Below, one piece after another: positions 1-12,969 of a DNA stretch of 64,000 nt (within the stretch, counting starts at the first letter, position 1; every line of letters begins with the position of its first letter). The DNA comes from Xiphias gladius (taxonomy: Eukaryota; Chordata; Actinopteri; Istiophoriformes; Xiphiidae): NCBI RefSeq assembly GCF_016859285.1, contig NC_053418.1, positions 18,687,329 to 18,751,328 on the forward strand. Reading direction: 5' to 3'. The translations under genes and the position numbers were made by a program. The notes beneath the pieces were generated by a model. It did no database searches. It was not told the DNA's origin and worked only from the letters and a program-made list of their open reading frames with translations.

Positions 1-1907
1 AACTTATAAGCATTATAAGCAGATTCTTAAATAAGCAAAGAATCCTGGCAGAGGTTTCAAAATTTCAGGTTGAATGAACCTAAAACACAAATGTGTAATT
101 CAGTTAATATTTACACAGGCTCTTTATAGTGGAGAGATAATGCAGCAGTGAAGCTGCCTGAGCCTGGCTGTTATAGCACTTAGGATACAGTCCAGGATAT
201 TGGATTAGGCCTAGCACCACACTGAGACTGGACTCTGGTGTGAATGAGAACCCTCACTTATTTCAGCAGTCATACACAAATCGTTCTGTGTCACTAACAA
301 CAGAAAACAATCTGCATGTATGCATAATGCATTCAAACCTACATGAATACATTTGGGATTTAAATTTAAAACAAAATAAACTTGCAATAGCCTCTTCTGA
401 TTGCGCACCACCACATCTCTCTCCACTATAATGTCATAAATTACAAATCGTTTAATTTGAATGTACATAAGAGATAAGGTATGTTGTTGTTTACTTTATT
501 TTTACCTGCCTGTCTATAAATGTAACCACTTGCTGATGAAAAAAGGATGAACTACAGAAATTAGGTGCAGATAGTATGAGAAGCTGGCCTTGTTTATTCT
601 TTAAACATACATCAAACAACTTTAAAACTTCACAACCAAATGGTTAGAATCAAATGTCAGGGAAAAAACAAAAAAACTAAATGTACAGTCATATATTCAT
701 ATTCACTAGAATCACTTAACATTACCTTTGCAGAGAGACTATGATTTATGTATGAATGATGTCCGATAACAATAACTTTTTTAAAGCTATTTTAAGTATC
801 TTTGAATCACAGAGAGAAATTGCAGAGTGTGCACAGAAAGCATTTCAGAGAGAGCAGAAAGTGGCCATGGTTTGATATTAGTGGAAGGCTAAGCATCACA
901 TCCATCTAGCGAGCCAAAAGCCTCTCTAATCATATCCTGCCAGTTTCCTCTCTCCTCTCTCCAGGGGACCACATCAGCTTTGCACCAGTAGGTGGCACTA
1001 AGTCCCTTCCAAGCACTAGCCAAATTCAGCAGTCGTGTCAGCGGTGCCACTGATGTTTACATTGATACAAACCATTACTTTTCTCTCTCAGGCATGATAG
1101 ACACTGATTTCATGCTGCCAGTGTCTCTACTAACAGGCTGAGCTTACAGCAAAGAAAAACTGGAGTGATGTTGCTGTTATTTTAGTGGGTAACGCTAACA
1201 CTAATGTGATGATCATGTGCCAGAATGATGTTGCTAGCAGTCAGAGTCCTGAATAAAACCATACCCCAGCAAAAATGGCAGCTTCAAAGAGGTACCCGCT
1301 GTAACAACATTTATGAACTGATGAGTTTGAGTTTTCAGGGACTGAATGGCAATTTTTACTCAAAACATCTGAATTAAGACTGTAAGTTGAAATTTATCTA
1401 ACACACTGAATTCAGAAGACCTATAAAATGAAGAAAAAAATAGACATTTGCTGTTTCTGAGTAGGTTTTCTAAGCTGATCCATACTAGTGCATTTGCAGT
1501 TAAAAAATATACAACAGCAATTTCCCAATTTTCATATCATAGCCGACTGTAAAGGACTACTCTGAAGCCATGACTGTGAGTGACAACACAGATAATGGGT
1601 GGATCATCTCTTTAGCTTTAGCTATAAAACACACTACTCTTGTCTCACTGACGCACCAGTCTATGTGTAGGAGCTGGATACAGATCCATCTTTAACCCAG
1701 GCCTCATTATTTACAAATCTTTTTAAAAGTCCTAACACTGCATGGTTAAATGCTTGTCAGCTAACCTGCTGTATTTCCCATATCGTCACCACTTTTGATT
1801 TCTTTTCAAACTTCCCGAAGAGAGAAAAAGGCAAATGTCAGATTCAAATGACATTGGCTGACTGCATGAATCACTGGGCACTGAGCCTAAAGTGACCCTG
1901 CACCACC

Positions 1908-1917
1908 ACCACACACC

Positions 1918-1948
<31 letters not shown>

Positions 1949-1950
1949 AC
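1908..1950. repeat. (CA)n microsatellite
   Basis: Near-perfect CA dinucleotide tract with a short CAC/CCA-rich lead-in. It is inside mctp1 intron 1. An open frame crossing it on the minus strand only reads the repeat and is not a gene. Confidence 0.95.
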
Positions 1951-4900
1951 CTTCTCTTTGAGCTTTCTGATTAGCCAATAACAAAAATGTAATGTAAAAA
2001 GCCAAGCAAGGTAAGAAATTATCAAAAAATGATGTGACCATATCTGTATCATCTCATCTCTCAAATTATGTCATACATGATCAATCAGTGAAGATGGTGT
2101 CATTGAACACACTTCATGAACAACTGTACAGATCGGCAGGCTTTCACTGTCTGTCACCACTGTCATTTTCATAACATCTGACACACAGGATGCTTTAAAT
2201 ATACAAACCAGGCCTTCATGTATAAAATTCTCTACATCTAGCTCTGCTCAGCCATGATGAGGAGCATCCTTCCACACCAGTGTTTCAGGAGCGCAGCAGC
2301 AGGCCTGCTCGTGTCTGCACCACGTTGAGATGGCATGCCAACAAGAAAGGAAACCTAATAGCGGTTTAAGTTGAGATAGCCTAAATCTCTTATCACCTTT
2401 GTAGAAGGTACATTTTCCACATTGTCTTATCTGCTATGGCTGACCTGTATGTTTCATGTCAATAATAACAGAAAACGGGATGTGCTTGGATGGGGTTCAA
2501 GTCCGCCTACTCTGGTTGATTATATCATATAGTGCTTTTGTCCTGTCCTCTTCTACCATATTTTCCTGTTTTCTTATCTGAAGTTAAGAAAACCAAAACA
2601 AAAATCATTTCAAACTCACTTTTTTCTATTGGCATTGCAATATTCTTTTACATTAATAATCAGAGAATTTGTTTGAGTCTGACCTTTGCACTCCATACTA
2701 TTTGTTGTATGACATGTTAATGATATAAGAATCTCCCCTTTAACCACTCTTTTACTTATTATAAGTTGCTCTGGGCAGAGCAACTGAGTTAAATGCTTAA
2801 AATGTTAATGTTGTGAATCAATACAAAGTTTACTCTCTGCCAAGTTCCTCAGCTACAGCCTAGACCCTTATGTAGGGTTAAAAAAAAGATTTATGTTTGC
2901 CTTGAACAAACTGAACCCCACTTTGGAGTCAGACGGGCTTCCACATGAGCAAAGCTAATCAATCTAGTAGTGAATTTATTGATGTTTCAAAGTCTGTCGA
3001 GAACACCAGACAAAATAGCCAGAGACACAGAAAGACTTACATGCACACAAAACGGTAAAGCTATTTAGTAGCCAAAGGTATGAGTTGACACACAAACCTA
3101 ATCTTAATCACCCCATTCCTTGATTTAACCTCTAAGCCACAGACTGCCACTCTGCACATTCAGGGAAAAACAAAACTGAGAGAGAAAGAAAAAATAAATA
3201 ATCTATTTAACGTACAGACCAAAATTAGTAAGTTAAGTTTTGTATGTGTCCTCTCACACCCAACAGTAAATTCAAGTTGAAAGAAAAATGCTAGAAAACA
3301 GAAATTGGTACAGCCAGATCCTAAGGTAGTCATTTGTACTGGTACATTACTACTGGCCAGTTTTTCACAGCAAATGGAAATGCATTTAAAAATTGGCAGA
3401 CAAGTTTGACGCTAAATCAGTCCTATTTCACCTCACATCCAATTTCCTCTGTAACTACCAAATTCACTGAATGCTGTGCACACATTACTGAAAAGATGTC
3501 CAATGGAAAACATGTAAAGTGGGAGTTTAAATAAATGGCTTTCCCTTGCAAATATTTCCCAAGCTCATACTCTTCCCTTATATTATCAACTCTCTTTCAT
3601 CTCCGCTGCTCTGTCTCCCTGTCTCTGGATCAATATAGTGGCTTTTTAGATGATTACAAGGACTTCCCAGGAAACCCCATAAAGATGTTCCCTTGAGTTC
3701 AAAAGCCTCAGATTTACTAAACACTTCTCAAAATGAAAGATTTTGATGTGCTTACCAGGAGCTTAAGAATTATATGTTCTTAAAATATTAAAGCATTTCG
3801 GCTTGATTAGTTCGAATGTATTTCTATGACAATAACAGTCATAAATATTTCATTACAGCAGATCAGGCCTGTAAAACCACTCAGCTGTCCTGGTTCTATG
3901 TTTATATGTGATATAATATGTGAAATGTTTACATATTAGTAGTTTATATCCTTATACTATGTTGCCAAATAATGTTATCAACATAAAAAAAACTCATCTG
4001 AAATAGCTTGGTGGAAGAAGTATAACAGCAGTTCTGACTAAATAAATCTTGAAACAGAACTAAGGCCACATTAGGCATCATGTTCCTTTTTTATCATCCA
4101 TTAATCAGCCACAATCTTAGCTACAGGAAGCACAAAGATTGGAATACCACATTTCTAGAAACAATATAGAACAGAGACAGAGAGGATATTTACAGTTTTG
4201 TATATGTGCATTAAATATGCTAATGTGAAATCCAAATGAGGTACCAGGGTGACAATACGTAAATCAGCTCATTTAAAATCCTTGAGTGGGTGTTTTCGGT
4301 ACAATGGACCACATTCATATTTGACAACAGGTACATGGAACACAAAAAGCATTAGAAACACACTTAGAGGCAAACATGGGAGGCCACCATGTCCTCTTAA
4401 TATGCAGTGCATCTCGCTACCAGCCAAGCTCCCATATTAATCTTAATGGGCCATAGGAACACTTATGACTCAGTGACTATAGGGACAGTTTCATCTATGT
4501 TACAGGGAAGCTCATTTGCAAATATTCAATATTCACTCACTACTGAGGAAGTGGGGTCTACATTGAGTTGCAAATGGTCTATGTTTGATTAGCATGAGGA
4601 GTAGGGAAAACATCCCACAGCCTTTGGTCACCATGTGTTTGTTTTGTCTGGAAAGAATGACCACAGTCCACCTATGCCATTTTATTGTCGTCTGTCTTTC
4701 TGCCTGGGTTTGTCCTCGCTTTCATCATGTGCATTCTACCCACTCATAAAAGTTGTTACTGCTCAGGTGCTTGGTTGTTAAATTTTCATAGCTTCTTTGT
4801 TTGTGCTCTTAAACAAGCCAATTACACTGTCACTCAACGTATGCTTTCACTCCAGTAACACAAACACCTGCCTGCTTCCTGATATTCAACAAATATCACA

Positions 4901-5403
4901 TAGCAGGCTATTGTTGAATGTCGTCTGAAATTTGACCACGCTCCCTACACATACACACACATACCCTTCCTTTGGTCTGACTCGACTCAGTGATGATTAA
5001 TCTATGTGGGAGGGCAGCATTAAGAGCTAGAAAGCTAATTCCCTGGCTCCATCTATTGATTTAAAGGCTGATCCATCTCTCTATCTCTCTGATCACTCTG
5101 ACTGGCAATGATGCCTCTGCTTTTGGCCCTTTTTTATATCTATTGTGCAAGCTTGATCATTGAATGTTATTGTATTAAGAGAGAGGAGGAGGAGGGAGTT
5201 GGTTCTGAGAGTATACCAGAGCCACATCAAACACTTTTCCTCTGTGTAAAGCTGCCATTCAGGAAGGCATGTTGGCACTCCAGAGTCATTTAGCAGTCTA
5301 CACTGTCATCGTTAACCTTGTTTACAAGAACACTCGGGCCTCAGACTAGTTAGCTTATGGGTGTGCATGCCTGTGTATACCTTAGTTGCATATGTATGTG
5401 CTT

Positions 5404-5404
<1 letters not shown>

Positions 5405-5478
<74 letters not shown>
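5405..5478. repeat. (TG)n microsatellite
   Basis: Uninterrupted TG repeat of about 37 units inside mctp1 intron 1. Long alternating purine-pyrimidine tracts of this kind are usually length-polymorphic and can adopt Z-DNA. Frames crossing it on both strands are repeat artefacts. Confidence 0.97.
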
Positions 5479-5480
<2 letters not shown>

Positions 5481-8397
5481 AGACTGTGCAATGGGCCTGG
5501 CTGAAACTGGAGAGAGCAAAGCTAGAGTTAACACAATGTCACCGTGCAGAGCTCCCATCTTGCAGTACACAGAGTGTTCTTCTGAGAGGCCGGGATATAT
5601 TTTGGATTTGTCCTCAGAAAGCTCTTGTAAGGGAAGAGTGTCGTTATCAGGGAGACTAAGGCTTGGATCAGACTAGGGGAGATTTGATGTTATCCTTCAA
5701 GGACTTACTGAGGAGGGATGGAACGAAGGAAAAGCAGACCTTTTTTTTTTTGGATCACTGAGATTTGTGACACTGCTACAGGAACACTTCAGACAAGGTG
5801 TACAGAATGATTGACAGGCAGAGATGAGCATAATCAAAATTAATTATAAGGTTGCTTTTGATCAAATGAAAGTTAAACTGGCTGTTGAATTTGGTGCTGA
5901 AAGACTTTGCTGAAATTTAATGACAAAACAAGTCAGTACGAGGTGATGATTTGCAGCTTTTCCATTTCTTATATCATTTTAAACTGAACGTCGTTGGGTT
6001 TTTTAACTTTTATGCAAGATAAGCATTAGCATTACCAGCATTAGTAGATAATTATTAGGTTTTTTTTAATCATTAGTTCCAGTCCTGGTTGAATGTGATA
6101 ACTTTCTTAATAAAATTAAATAGCCTAAATAAAATTTTATTTAGCAATGGCTAATGCGGCAACACAGCAGCTTTCAAATTAAAATACTCCCAAAATTTTT
6201 AAAGTTTCTGGTGTGTTTTTTTAACCGCCTGTTTCTCCTTTTTCCCCATCCACTTTCAGCTCTTGTGGTCACACAATCAGTTCTTGATTAATGTCTAAGA
6301 ATTCATTTACAGCAAAAAGGCTCCTTGGCTAAAACAATCAAAGAGCTGAGGAAGAGCATTTGATTTGAATTTCTCAAGTTCCTCCAGTAATCTGAATAAA
6401 GGATAAAAACAACGTTAAAAGGAAAATATGAAAAGAATCTGATAAGCCATGATAATGTCCAGAGGCAGAAAAAAGAAATTTAATGACTCAAAACTGAAAA
6501 AAGGGCTATATTACTTACTCTTCGATCTTGTTCTGTGGTATGATAAGCAGGAAGCAAGGAGACCCTGTGCTATGAGGTCACTAGTTCATATGGATAACAG
6601 ATAATACATTCATACATATGGGCACAGACAAAGCTGAAGCAAAGGGATTGGGCATAATTCTCAGCTTTTGAGCCTTTAGAAAACAGCGGAAATGACAGAG
6701 CCATCACGGCACCTCCTTAAACTAAAATTAAATCTAAATTTGCTGCCCACAATTGCACTTGTCTACAGTTAAAACCACTTGAATTGTCAATCATAGGTCA
6801 TTTATAGATGTCCATGGCAAAGAAACAGGCACACTCAGATGTGTGGGAAGCAGACACCAGGCAGTACAAAACACTTAATAACAAAGCGAGAGCTAAAATC
6901 CATCATCATCTCCAAATGGTGTCATTTATACTTTCAACAGTGTGAACTTTTCCTCGTAGTTCTCAATGACCAGACACCTTCGAGGTCAGCATCAATCATG
7001 TGCCTCTCAGTGTCTGTTACAACCGATGCCCTCCAGCCCGGGCTGTAATGAATCTTAATTTAAACTGTCATCAGGACACTTTCAGAACAAGGCCACAGGC
7101 CATTCCCAAGCAAGTGGCCATTATGTTGCTCTCACTACACAACTCAGACAACATTCAGAGAAAAATACGTTTTTCTACAGAACATCCAAACATGCCTCAT
7201 TTCACAGTTACTGCATTATCAAAAGAGGACAATAACTAAAATCATCCCAAAATTACAGTATCTGATATGCCATATTTACTGAGCTCTGTAAGCTATTTTA
7301 CATGGTTCTGATATCCTTCAGTAAAAGTAATCCGTTAAATCAATTGGACCATATGTCTGGCCTTGCAAGCCTAATAAACTCAGTTTACAAGATTTTTATA
7401 TTTTAGTCAGAAAATATCGACTGAAACTCAATGAAGCTGTAGCAGCTGGGACAATATGCAAGCTAAGAGGAGTGGTTTACAAAGATGAAATGACCCACTT
7501 TTTCTCACAACTCCAACACAAACTTTGACAAAACTGTTTAAAAAAGGAATGTGAGACATAACACAAGTCATGATTCTGCAATGACTAAATGTATGAAGGA
7601 TTATCAACCCAGCATATATCCAGATACTGCAGTATTTAAAAACAATTAAAGCAATATACTAACTCAGAGGTTTAAAAAGATGAAGCACTTGTCCAGGCCA
7701 TGTTCATCCAAAAACAAGTGAATCATCTCCAAACATTACCATTCACTTTGAGTGTGAGACAATTACATGGATGGAAATACCCACCACGCATCTTTTACAT
7801 CTGATATATTTAGCATTAGGCTTTGAGTGTATAGTCTCTGTGACACAAAAACCTACTTCCCTCGTTCATATGTGTTAAATATTTTAAAGTACTCCATATG
7901 AGCTGAGCAGAAGGAGAAGGAAAGCATGACTGAGAACTGGAAGAGGATTACTGAGATTCTTTTCTCAAATAGCCAGTTTTGTTTAAATTAAATATTAAAT
8001 ATTTAAATATGCTGCATGTTGTGCATATTAAAACCAGTTGCACATTCATAGGAAAAGTAGTATAAACACTCAGAAACAAAGTCATGATTTGGTTCACTCC
8101 TACGGTGAAAGATGAAGACAAAGATGCAACTAAACTGACTGGTGATGATAAAGAAAGGTGGCCAGATGTACTGTATCAGGTTGATCCCACTGATGTCCAT
8201 TTAAGTAGCCTACTAGCCTGCTTCGGGATGCTGCCCTACCCAACACACAGGCACATCCGCAATTCAACACCATGGACAGCGACAGTTAAAGTAACAAAAC
8301 ATAGGGAAGCAGGCCGATGGACATGTGTGAAGTGTACAAACGACTGTACAACAGAAGCACTTTCTAGTCGTGAAAATAGTGCCAAAGCTTTACTCAC

Positions 8398-8930
8398 CAT
8401 TCAATAATATCTGCCGGGCCATCTCAGGATATTCATTACAGCACTTGCAGGCCTTGTCTCAAAGGGCAGCTGCGCTAACGGGGCCTTCCCACCATTTGAA
8501 ACATGGCGACGAGCATGTCCGTATGTGTGGAAAACAAATTTTCAAACAAGGCAGAAGTGGCACCGAAAGTCAGGCCATGTTTGAATGCAGTAAAGGCTGG
8601 GGCAGCTGATGCCGGCGGAGTACATGCAGGAAACGCTTTGACTTGCTAACCTGTGTCACTCCTTGTATAACACACTCACAAAACAGACTGGGTAATGCTG
8701 TGGATAGATTTGTATCGGTTTGAATGTCACAAAAAAAACAGTCCAGACAGGTTTTAGCAGCAAAATCACCCAGAGGTAAAAAGGAGGACGGTTCACTTCA
8801 TGCTAACAGTTAGCTGCGAAAGTGTTAGCTTCGTTCACCTTTGAACTCCGCTGGTTTCCTTCACTTTTAGGACCCGAAGCATTTTCTTTAGCGTAGCGTT
8901 AATATCTGGCCTCCGTGCTGGTTTGCGTGT
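8398..8930 (-). promoter_or_regulatory. candidate alternative promoter and first exon in mctp1 intron 1
   Basis: This patch is richer in G+C and CpG than its surroundings. On the minus strand it ends in a strong splice donor (ATG|GTGAGTAA, exon end at 8398). Several short upstream ATG frames on the minus strand all stop quickly, so a transcript starting here would carry a non-coding first exon. That would suit a short MCTP1 isoform starting at an internal methionine; such isoforms exist in mammals. A frame with ATG at 8386 closes the exon in phase 1, whereas canonical exon 1 ends in phase 0. It could equally be a lncRNA promoter or a chance donor. Confidence 0.3.
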
Positions 8931-10619
8931 GGACTAAATCACGAGAAAAACATTGTAAAAATGTTTTGCCAACTGTTAAATGTTTTGTTAACTGTAATGT
9001 TTTGCTGTGAGATAATTAAGCTAATTAATTTAGGTGTGTAGTTTTGTCCTTCCTGACTTTCAAATTATGGAGCGGACAAAATTTCTGCGCAAAGGTCACT
9101 ACTTTTAGCATTTTATTTTTTTATATTTCAAAAATATTGAATAGTCCCTTGTACTTGTGGCTATCCACTTAAATTTTAAATTTTTTTTTTAGATTTTAGG
9201 TCTTTCTACCCTAGATGTATATGTCTTCCAGTTTACAGCTAAAGCTAACCAATTGATTCAGAGTGAAACTGAGGACAGTTTTCATTACAAGTAACATGTT
9301 TAGTTAATGAGGCCAAACTCATTTGATTTTTAATAGGAAGAAAAACAACAGGAGGGAATCAGAATGACGAGTAAAAACCTATATCATGCCAAACATTGTA
9401 GGCTGAGTGGAACCAAATACATCTACATACAGCTCCAGCTGGTTTACTGGTCTAACACCTAGGCCACAGAGAAAGCAGTCTTGAAGCAGTCCAAAAGCAT
9501 TTTTTGAAAAAAGTTATTTACCAGTGATTTAAATTGCTTCCCCACCCAGTTAACATGAGGTTCTATATTCTATGAATTATTATTTATTAAGTCAGAAGCA
9601 GAACCTGTACTTACAAGTCTTTGTTTTTGTAAGATCAGGGCAGAGTTAAATATCTACATGTAAAAATGCCGACCCCCAGCCAATATTACGGAATTTTAAA
9701 GTATTGTTCTACACAACGCTGGGCTTCTAGTCGGTGTATCAGGTAACGATAGCAGGGCAACTCTGACCGAGACTGAAGGTTAGAGAGCTATCCATCCCAC
9801 AAAAGGACAGAAGAGTGTGAAATCGAGAATGTGTGGCTCAACTGGCATAATCAGTGGACACAATCTGATGCATCATTATGATGTAGTGACTGCATACATT
9901 TAGTAAAAGTAACAGAAGGGACTGAATGGGTGATAATGGCCTGCTCTGCTTCAGAACAAACACGCATGTATAAGAAACTTATTGAAACCCCCATAGATCC
10001 AATAAAACCTATTAGCCTAGAAATAGAAGAAGTGACTAAGAAGGGATAAATCCTATAAAATATGAAATGAGAAAGAACACAATACACACAGTAACCATAC
10101 TAACTCCTCTCAAACTAACTCATCCTTTCCGCAGGTGTTTTTCCCTGTCATTTTTTACTGTAGCCTTCACGCACATACAGAAATACACACAGACACATAT
10201 TAAAATCTAACTGCCCTGCATTACAAGCAGCAAAAGTTAGATGTCCTTGTTTTTTACTCCATAAAGTCAATAATGAAATGACTTCCCGAACTTGGCATAA
10301 ATCCCTTCCATGACTCATTTTCCAAACTCTGAAAAGGCCTTCTGGTTGTTGTGTTCCATAACTTCTTATTTAACATATGAAACTGTGGCTTGGAGCTTTA
10401 TGCTCTCATTTTATTCATGAGAAGTTGTATACTCACCTAATGCTGGGTTTGTGGATGACTGTAAACATGTCTGACTTTGGGTTCTAAACCCCTGTGGGGT
10501 CAGGAAAGTGTTTAGGGAGCACATAAGTGCATCACCAGTATGCACATGCAAATATATGCAATTCAAAGTGCATGCACAAAAATGATACTTGATTTTCCCT
10601 CAGGTATAAATAAAATATG

Positions 10620-10860
10620 TCTAGTCTCATATCATCTGTTCTCATCTCTCCTCTCTCTTCACTTCTTTTCCTATCATCTTAATCTTAATCTTTTACCACA
10701 CTTCAAATCATCTTTCATCTTACCTCATTTAATCTCATCTCATTACCTTTCATTATCTCAAACCTTGTCTGATCTGTCTTTATCACATTTATTTCCTCTC
10801 ATTACCCATCATCTTATGTCCTTTCTACTCATTTCTTCTTCATCTGACCTCATTATATAA
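10620..10860 (+). repeat. low-complexity pyrimidine-rich tract (TCATCT/CTCATT-like)
   Basis: The plus strand shows an irregular run of TCATCT, CTCATT and TCTT words with few G residues. It creates a 106-codon serine/leucine-rich open frame at 10540-10860 that has no family resemblance and is a composition artefact. It lies in mctp1 intron 1. Confidence 0.7.
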
Positions 10861-12438
10861 TAGATTTAGATAATACTGTATATCTTAAATCTGTGATTAC
10901 ACATGCATACAGTCAAGCTAACAACAAATGACTCCATCACTATAACCTGAGAAGATGATGCTATCACTTTAAGTAGGGTTTACCACTGCTCTCTTCTTTA
11001 CAGGCATGTGGAGAATCCAACAAATGAACAGCAAATGCTCGGCTAAAAATGGCAACAAGAGGAGGTACCTAATGGCTCACGATAAATGCTAAAACTTTAT
11101 TAGGCAAAGTGAGATCTCTTTGTATTATGTAACTGACCTGGTAGGCCAAGTGCTGTGATGAATCTGCACGATCAATTTCATTGAAGTCTTTAATACTTGT
11201 GTTCTTTTACCTCCTCGGCTGAGTGTACTGCACCTCTCCTAGAGATTTAATGGATAAGAAATCTTTGGCCCCAGCTTCAGTGGGGAGATGTGTTCTTGTA
11301 TGCTAAATCACTTTTAGACGGCATTCTGGGTGATGCTCAGAAGCAGATCTTGAACAGTTAATGGGTGGTGAGATAAAAAGCTTTGCAATAACTGCTGCCA
11401 GTGAAACAGAATGCACTTATGGGCTGTCATACATAGTACTGTATCTTCCATATTTTTCATAATTGGCAGTACTGTTACATATCCGAACAGCCTGTCTGAA
11501 AGAACACGACCCACTGTAGGTCTAGTGAACAGAATTACTATCGGGGGATAAGTCTTGGGTCCAGGCATGACCTTTAAAAAATTTGACTCAATTATTACTC
11601 TCATCAGACAGCGTTTTCCATAGGATTTGACTAAGACTTAAAAATTCACCTTCTTCTTAGGCCTTTTGCGGTGTACTGTTTGTGGCTATAGCCTTCACAA
11701 CCCAGCTTACTCTAGTTGACATATCCCTTTGATACAGTTTCTCCCGGGGCAACCTGACTCAGCATGCTGAGTGCTGCGGGAATATACCTGTCATCAATCT
11801 CCAACACTGCTGGTGCCGTGCTTGAAATGCATTTGCCCACTTGGCCACTTTTCATAGAAAGGAAAGACATGATGAACCCTTGAGCATACGCGGGCCTGTT
11901 GCAGCCTCAGTCTACAAGGCCAGGACAATGTGACAGACGGACTGTGAAGCTAGGGGACAATCCCTATTTTGCAAAAAAAAAAGGGCGTGAGCATGCAAAA
12001 GAAGGCAGTTAATAATATCAGACCATGCAGCCTGTGTTAAAACCAGATTTTCTATTAAAGAAAATAACCTTACTCAGCCAGGCTATGTAGCAAGTGTGGC
12101 TGTGATGGTAACATGATATCAAACCAAGTAGCTTGTGATGTAAGCTCGTTGTTAGTGATGATCACACAGGCCTACACTTGCATTGGTTGTAGTCATCTGG
12201 CCCATGCAGCCCTACAAAGCTACATGACATGAGTAAAGGAAGCAGTGGACTGGCAAATCGATGAGCGCTTTACGTGACTGAACATCTCGCAGCCCCACCA
12301 TCATGAAACTTGTTTCCTTTATTTCATTTCCAGGACAATGTAGCCCACCCTTATGGATTTTCATTTTTGTAATAGGCTTCCTTGGTAGTGACAGATCATT
12401 TACCAGATGAGTGTTTCACCATATGTGTCTTTACTCAC

Positions 12439-12969
12439 AGAATCACTTGCGTTTTTACGCAGCTGCTCCTCCTCTCCCGCCACCGCGGCCGGGTCCACTA
12501 CCAGTTTCTCGAAGCATGCCGAGCCCAGAGAGGAGCTCTTCTGCTGGTACGTGATCAGCTGGGAGACGGGGAGTTTGGGGCTCCCGTGGGCGGTCAGCTC
12601 AGGCTTGCTCCCCGTGGCTCCAGAGGCTGCGCCAAGGGTCTGTAGCAGGGGCTGTCCGCCTTTGCTGGTGCCGGGGATCGCATCGCTCCCAATGGGCTTC
12701 TTACCTGCTTCAAAAGGCACCGCCGTAGAGCAGCACAGATTCGGCTGAGACGACGAAAACACCCGGTCCAACTGTTTCTTTTTCTTCTTAAACATCCATA
12801 GCCCCGATTCTTTCTTGCTGCCCTCCGCGCCCCCGGCACCGCGACGCTCCGATCCCAGTTTAGGACTGAGCCACGGCTTGGTTTTCTCCTGGAAATTCTT
12901 CCACATCCTCCGCTGGTAGGAGTCTTGTCCCTTGGCGGTGCTCTCATCCTTGGGGTTTTTTTGCTCCAT
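12439..12969 (-). CDS. mctp1: MCTP1 coding exon 1 (N-terminal 177 codons only)
   Basis: MCTP1 is an ER-anchored protein with three C2 domains and two C-terminal membrane segments, involved in calcium-dependent membrane and synaptic functions. Only the first coding exon is here. It runs from ATG at 12969 (MEQKNPKDES) to a consensus donor (TCT|GTGAGT) after 12439, in phase 0. Near residue 15 is RRMWKNFQ, like human RLWKNLQ. Further on, a lysine-rich block is followed by LDRVFSSSQPNLCCS, almost identical to human MCTP1, and then by QKSSSLGSACFEKL (human QKSSSLPGTACLEQL). The region is low-complexity and basic; no C2 or membrane segment is encoded. An upstream in-frame ATG at 13002 exists, but MEQ matches the family start (MEP). 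Whether this is the teleost a or b paralogue cannot be told. Confidence 0.92.

Larger units (their letters stand above)
1..12438 (-). other. mctp1: mctp1 intron 1 (part), no other gene recognised
   Basis: This stretch lies 3' of mctp1 coding exon 1 on the minus strand, so it is read as the start of intron 1; the C2-domain exons lie to the left, outside the window. Open frames here are short, lack splice-compatible neighbours and show no protein family I recognise. I see A/T-rich unique DNA, a (CA)n tract near 1908-1950, a (TG)n tract at 5405-5478, a pyrimidine-rich stretch at 10620-10860, and one CpG-containing patch at 8.4-8.9 kb (listed separately). In mammals this intron is very large, so 12 kb of it without an exon is expected. 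Confidence 0.75.

Noticed and set aside
5357-5659. 100-codon plus-strand open frame with a long Cys-Val run, and the opposite His-Thr frame
   Set aside because: The runs are a translated (TG)n/(CA)n microsatellite; no family resemblance remains outside the repeat.
8503-8649. 48-codon plus-strand ORF starting MATSMSVCVENKF in the CpG-rich patch
   Set aside because: Short, no recognised relatives, no splice or poly(A) context, and on the strand opposite to the host gene.
12407-12748. Plus-strand and alternative minus-strand frames across mctp1 exon 1
   Set aside because: They are shadows of the G+C-rich exon; only the minus frame with LDRVFSSSQPNLCCS matches a known protein.
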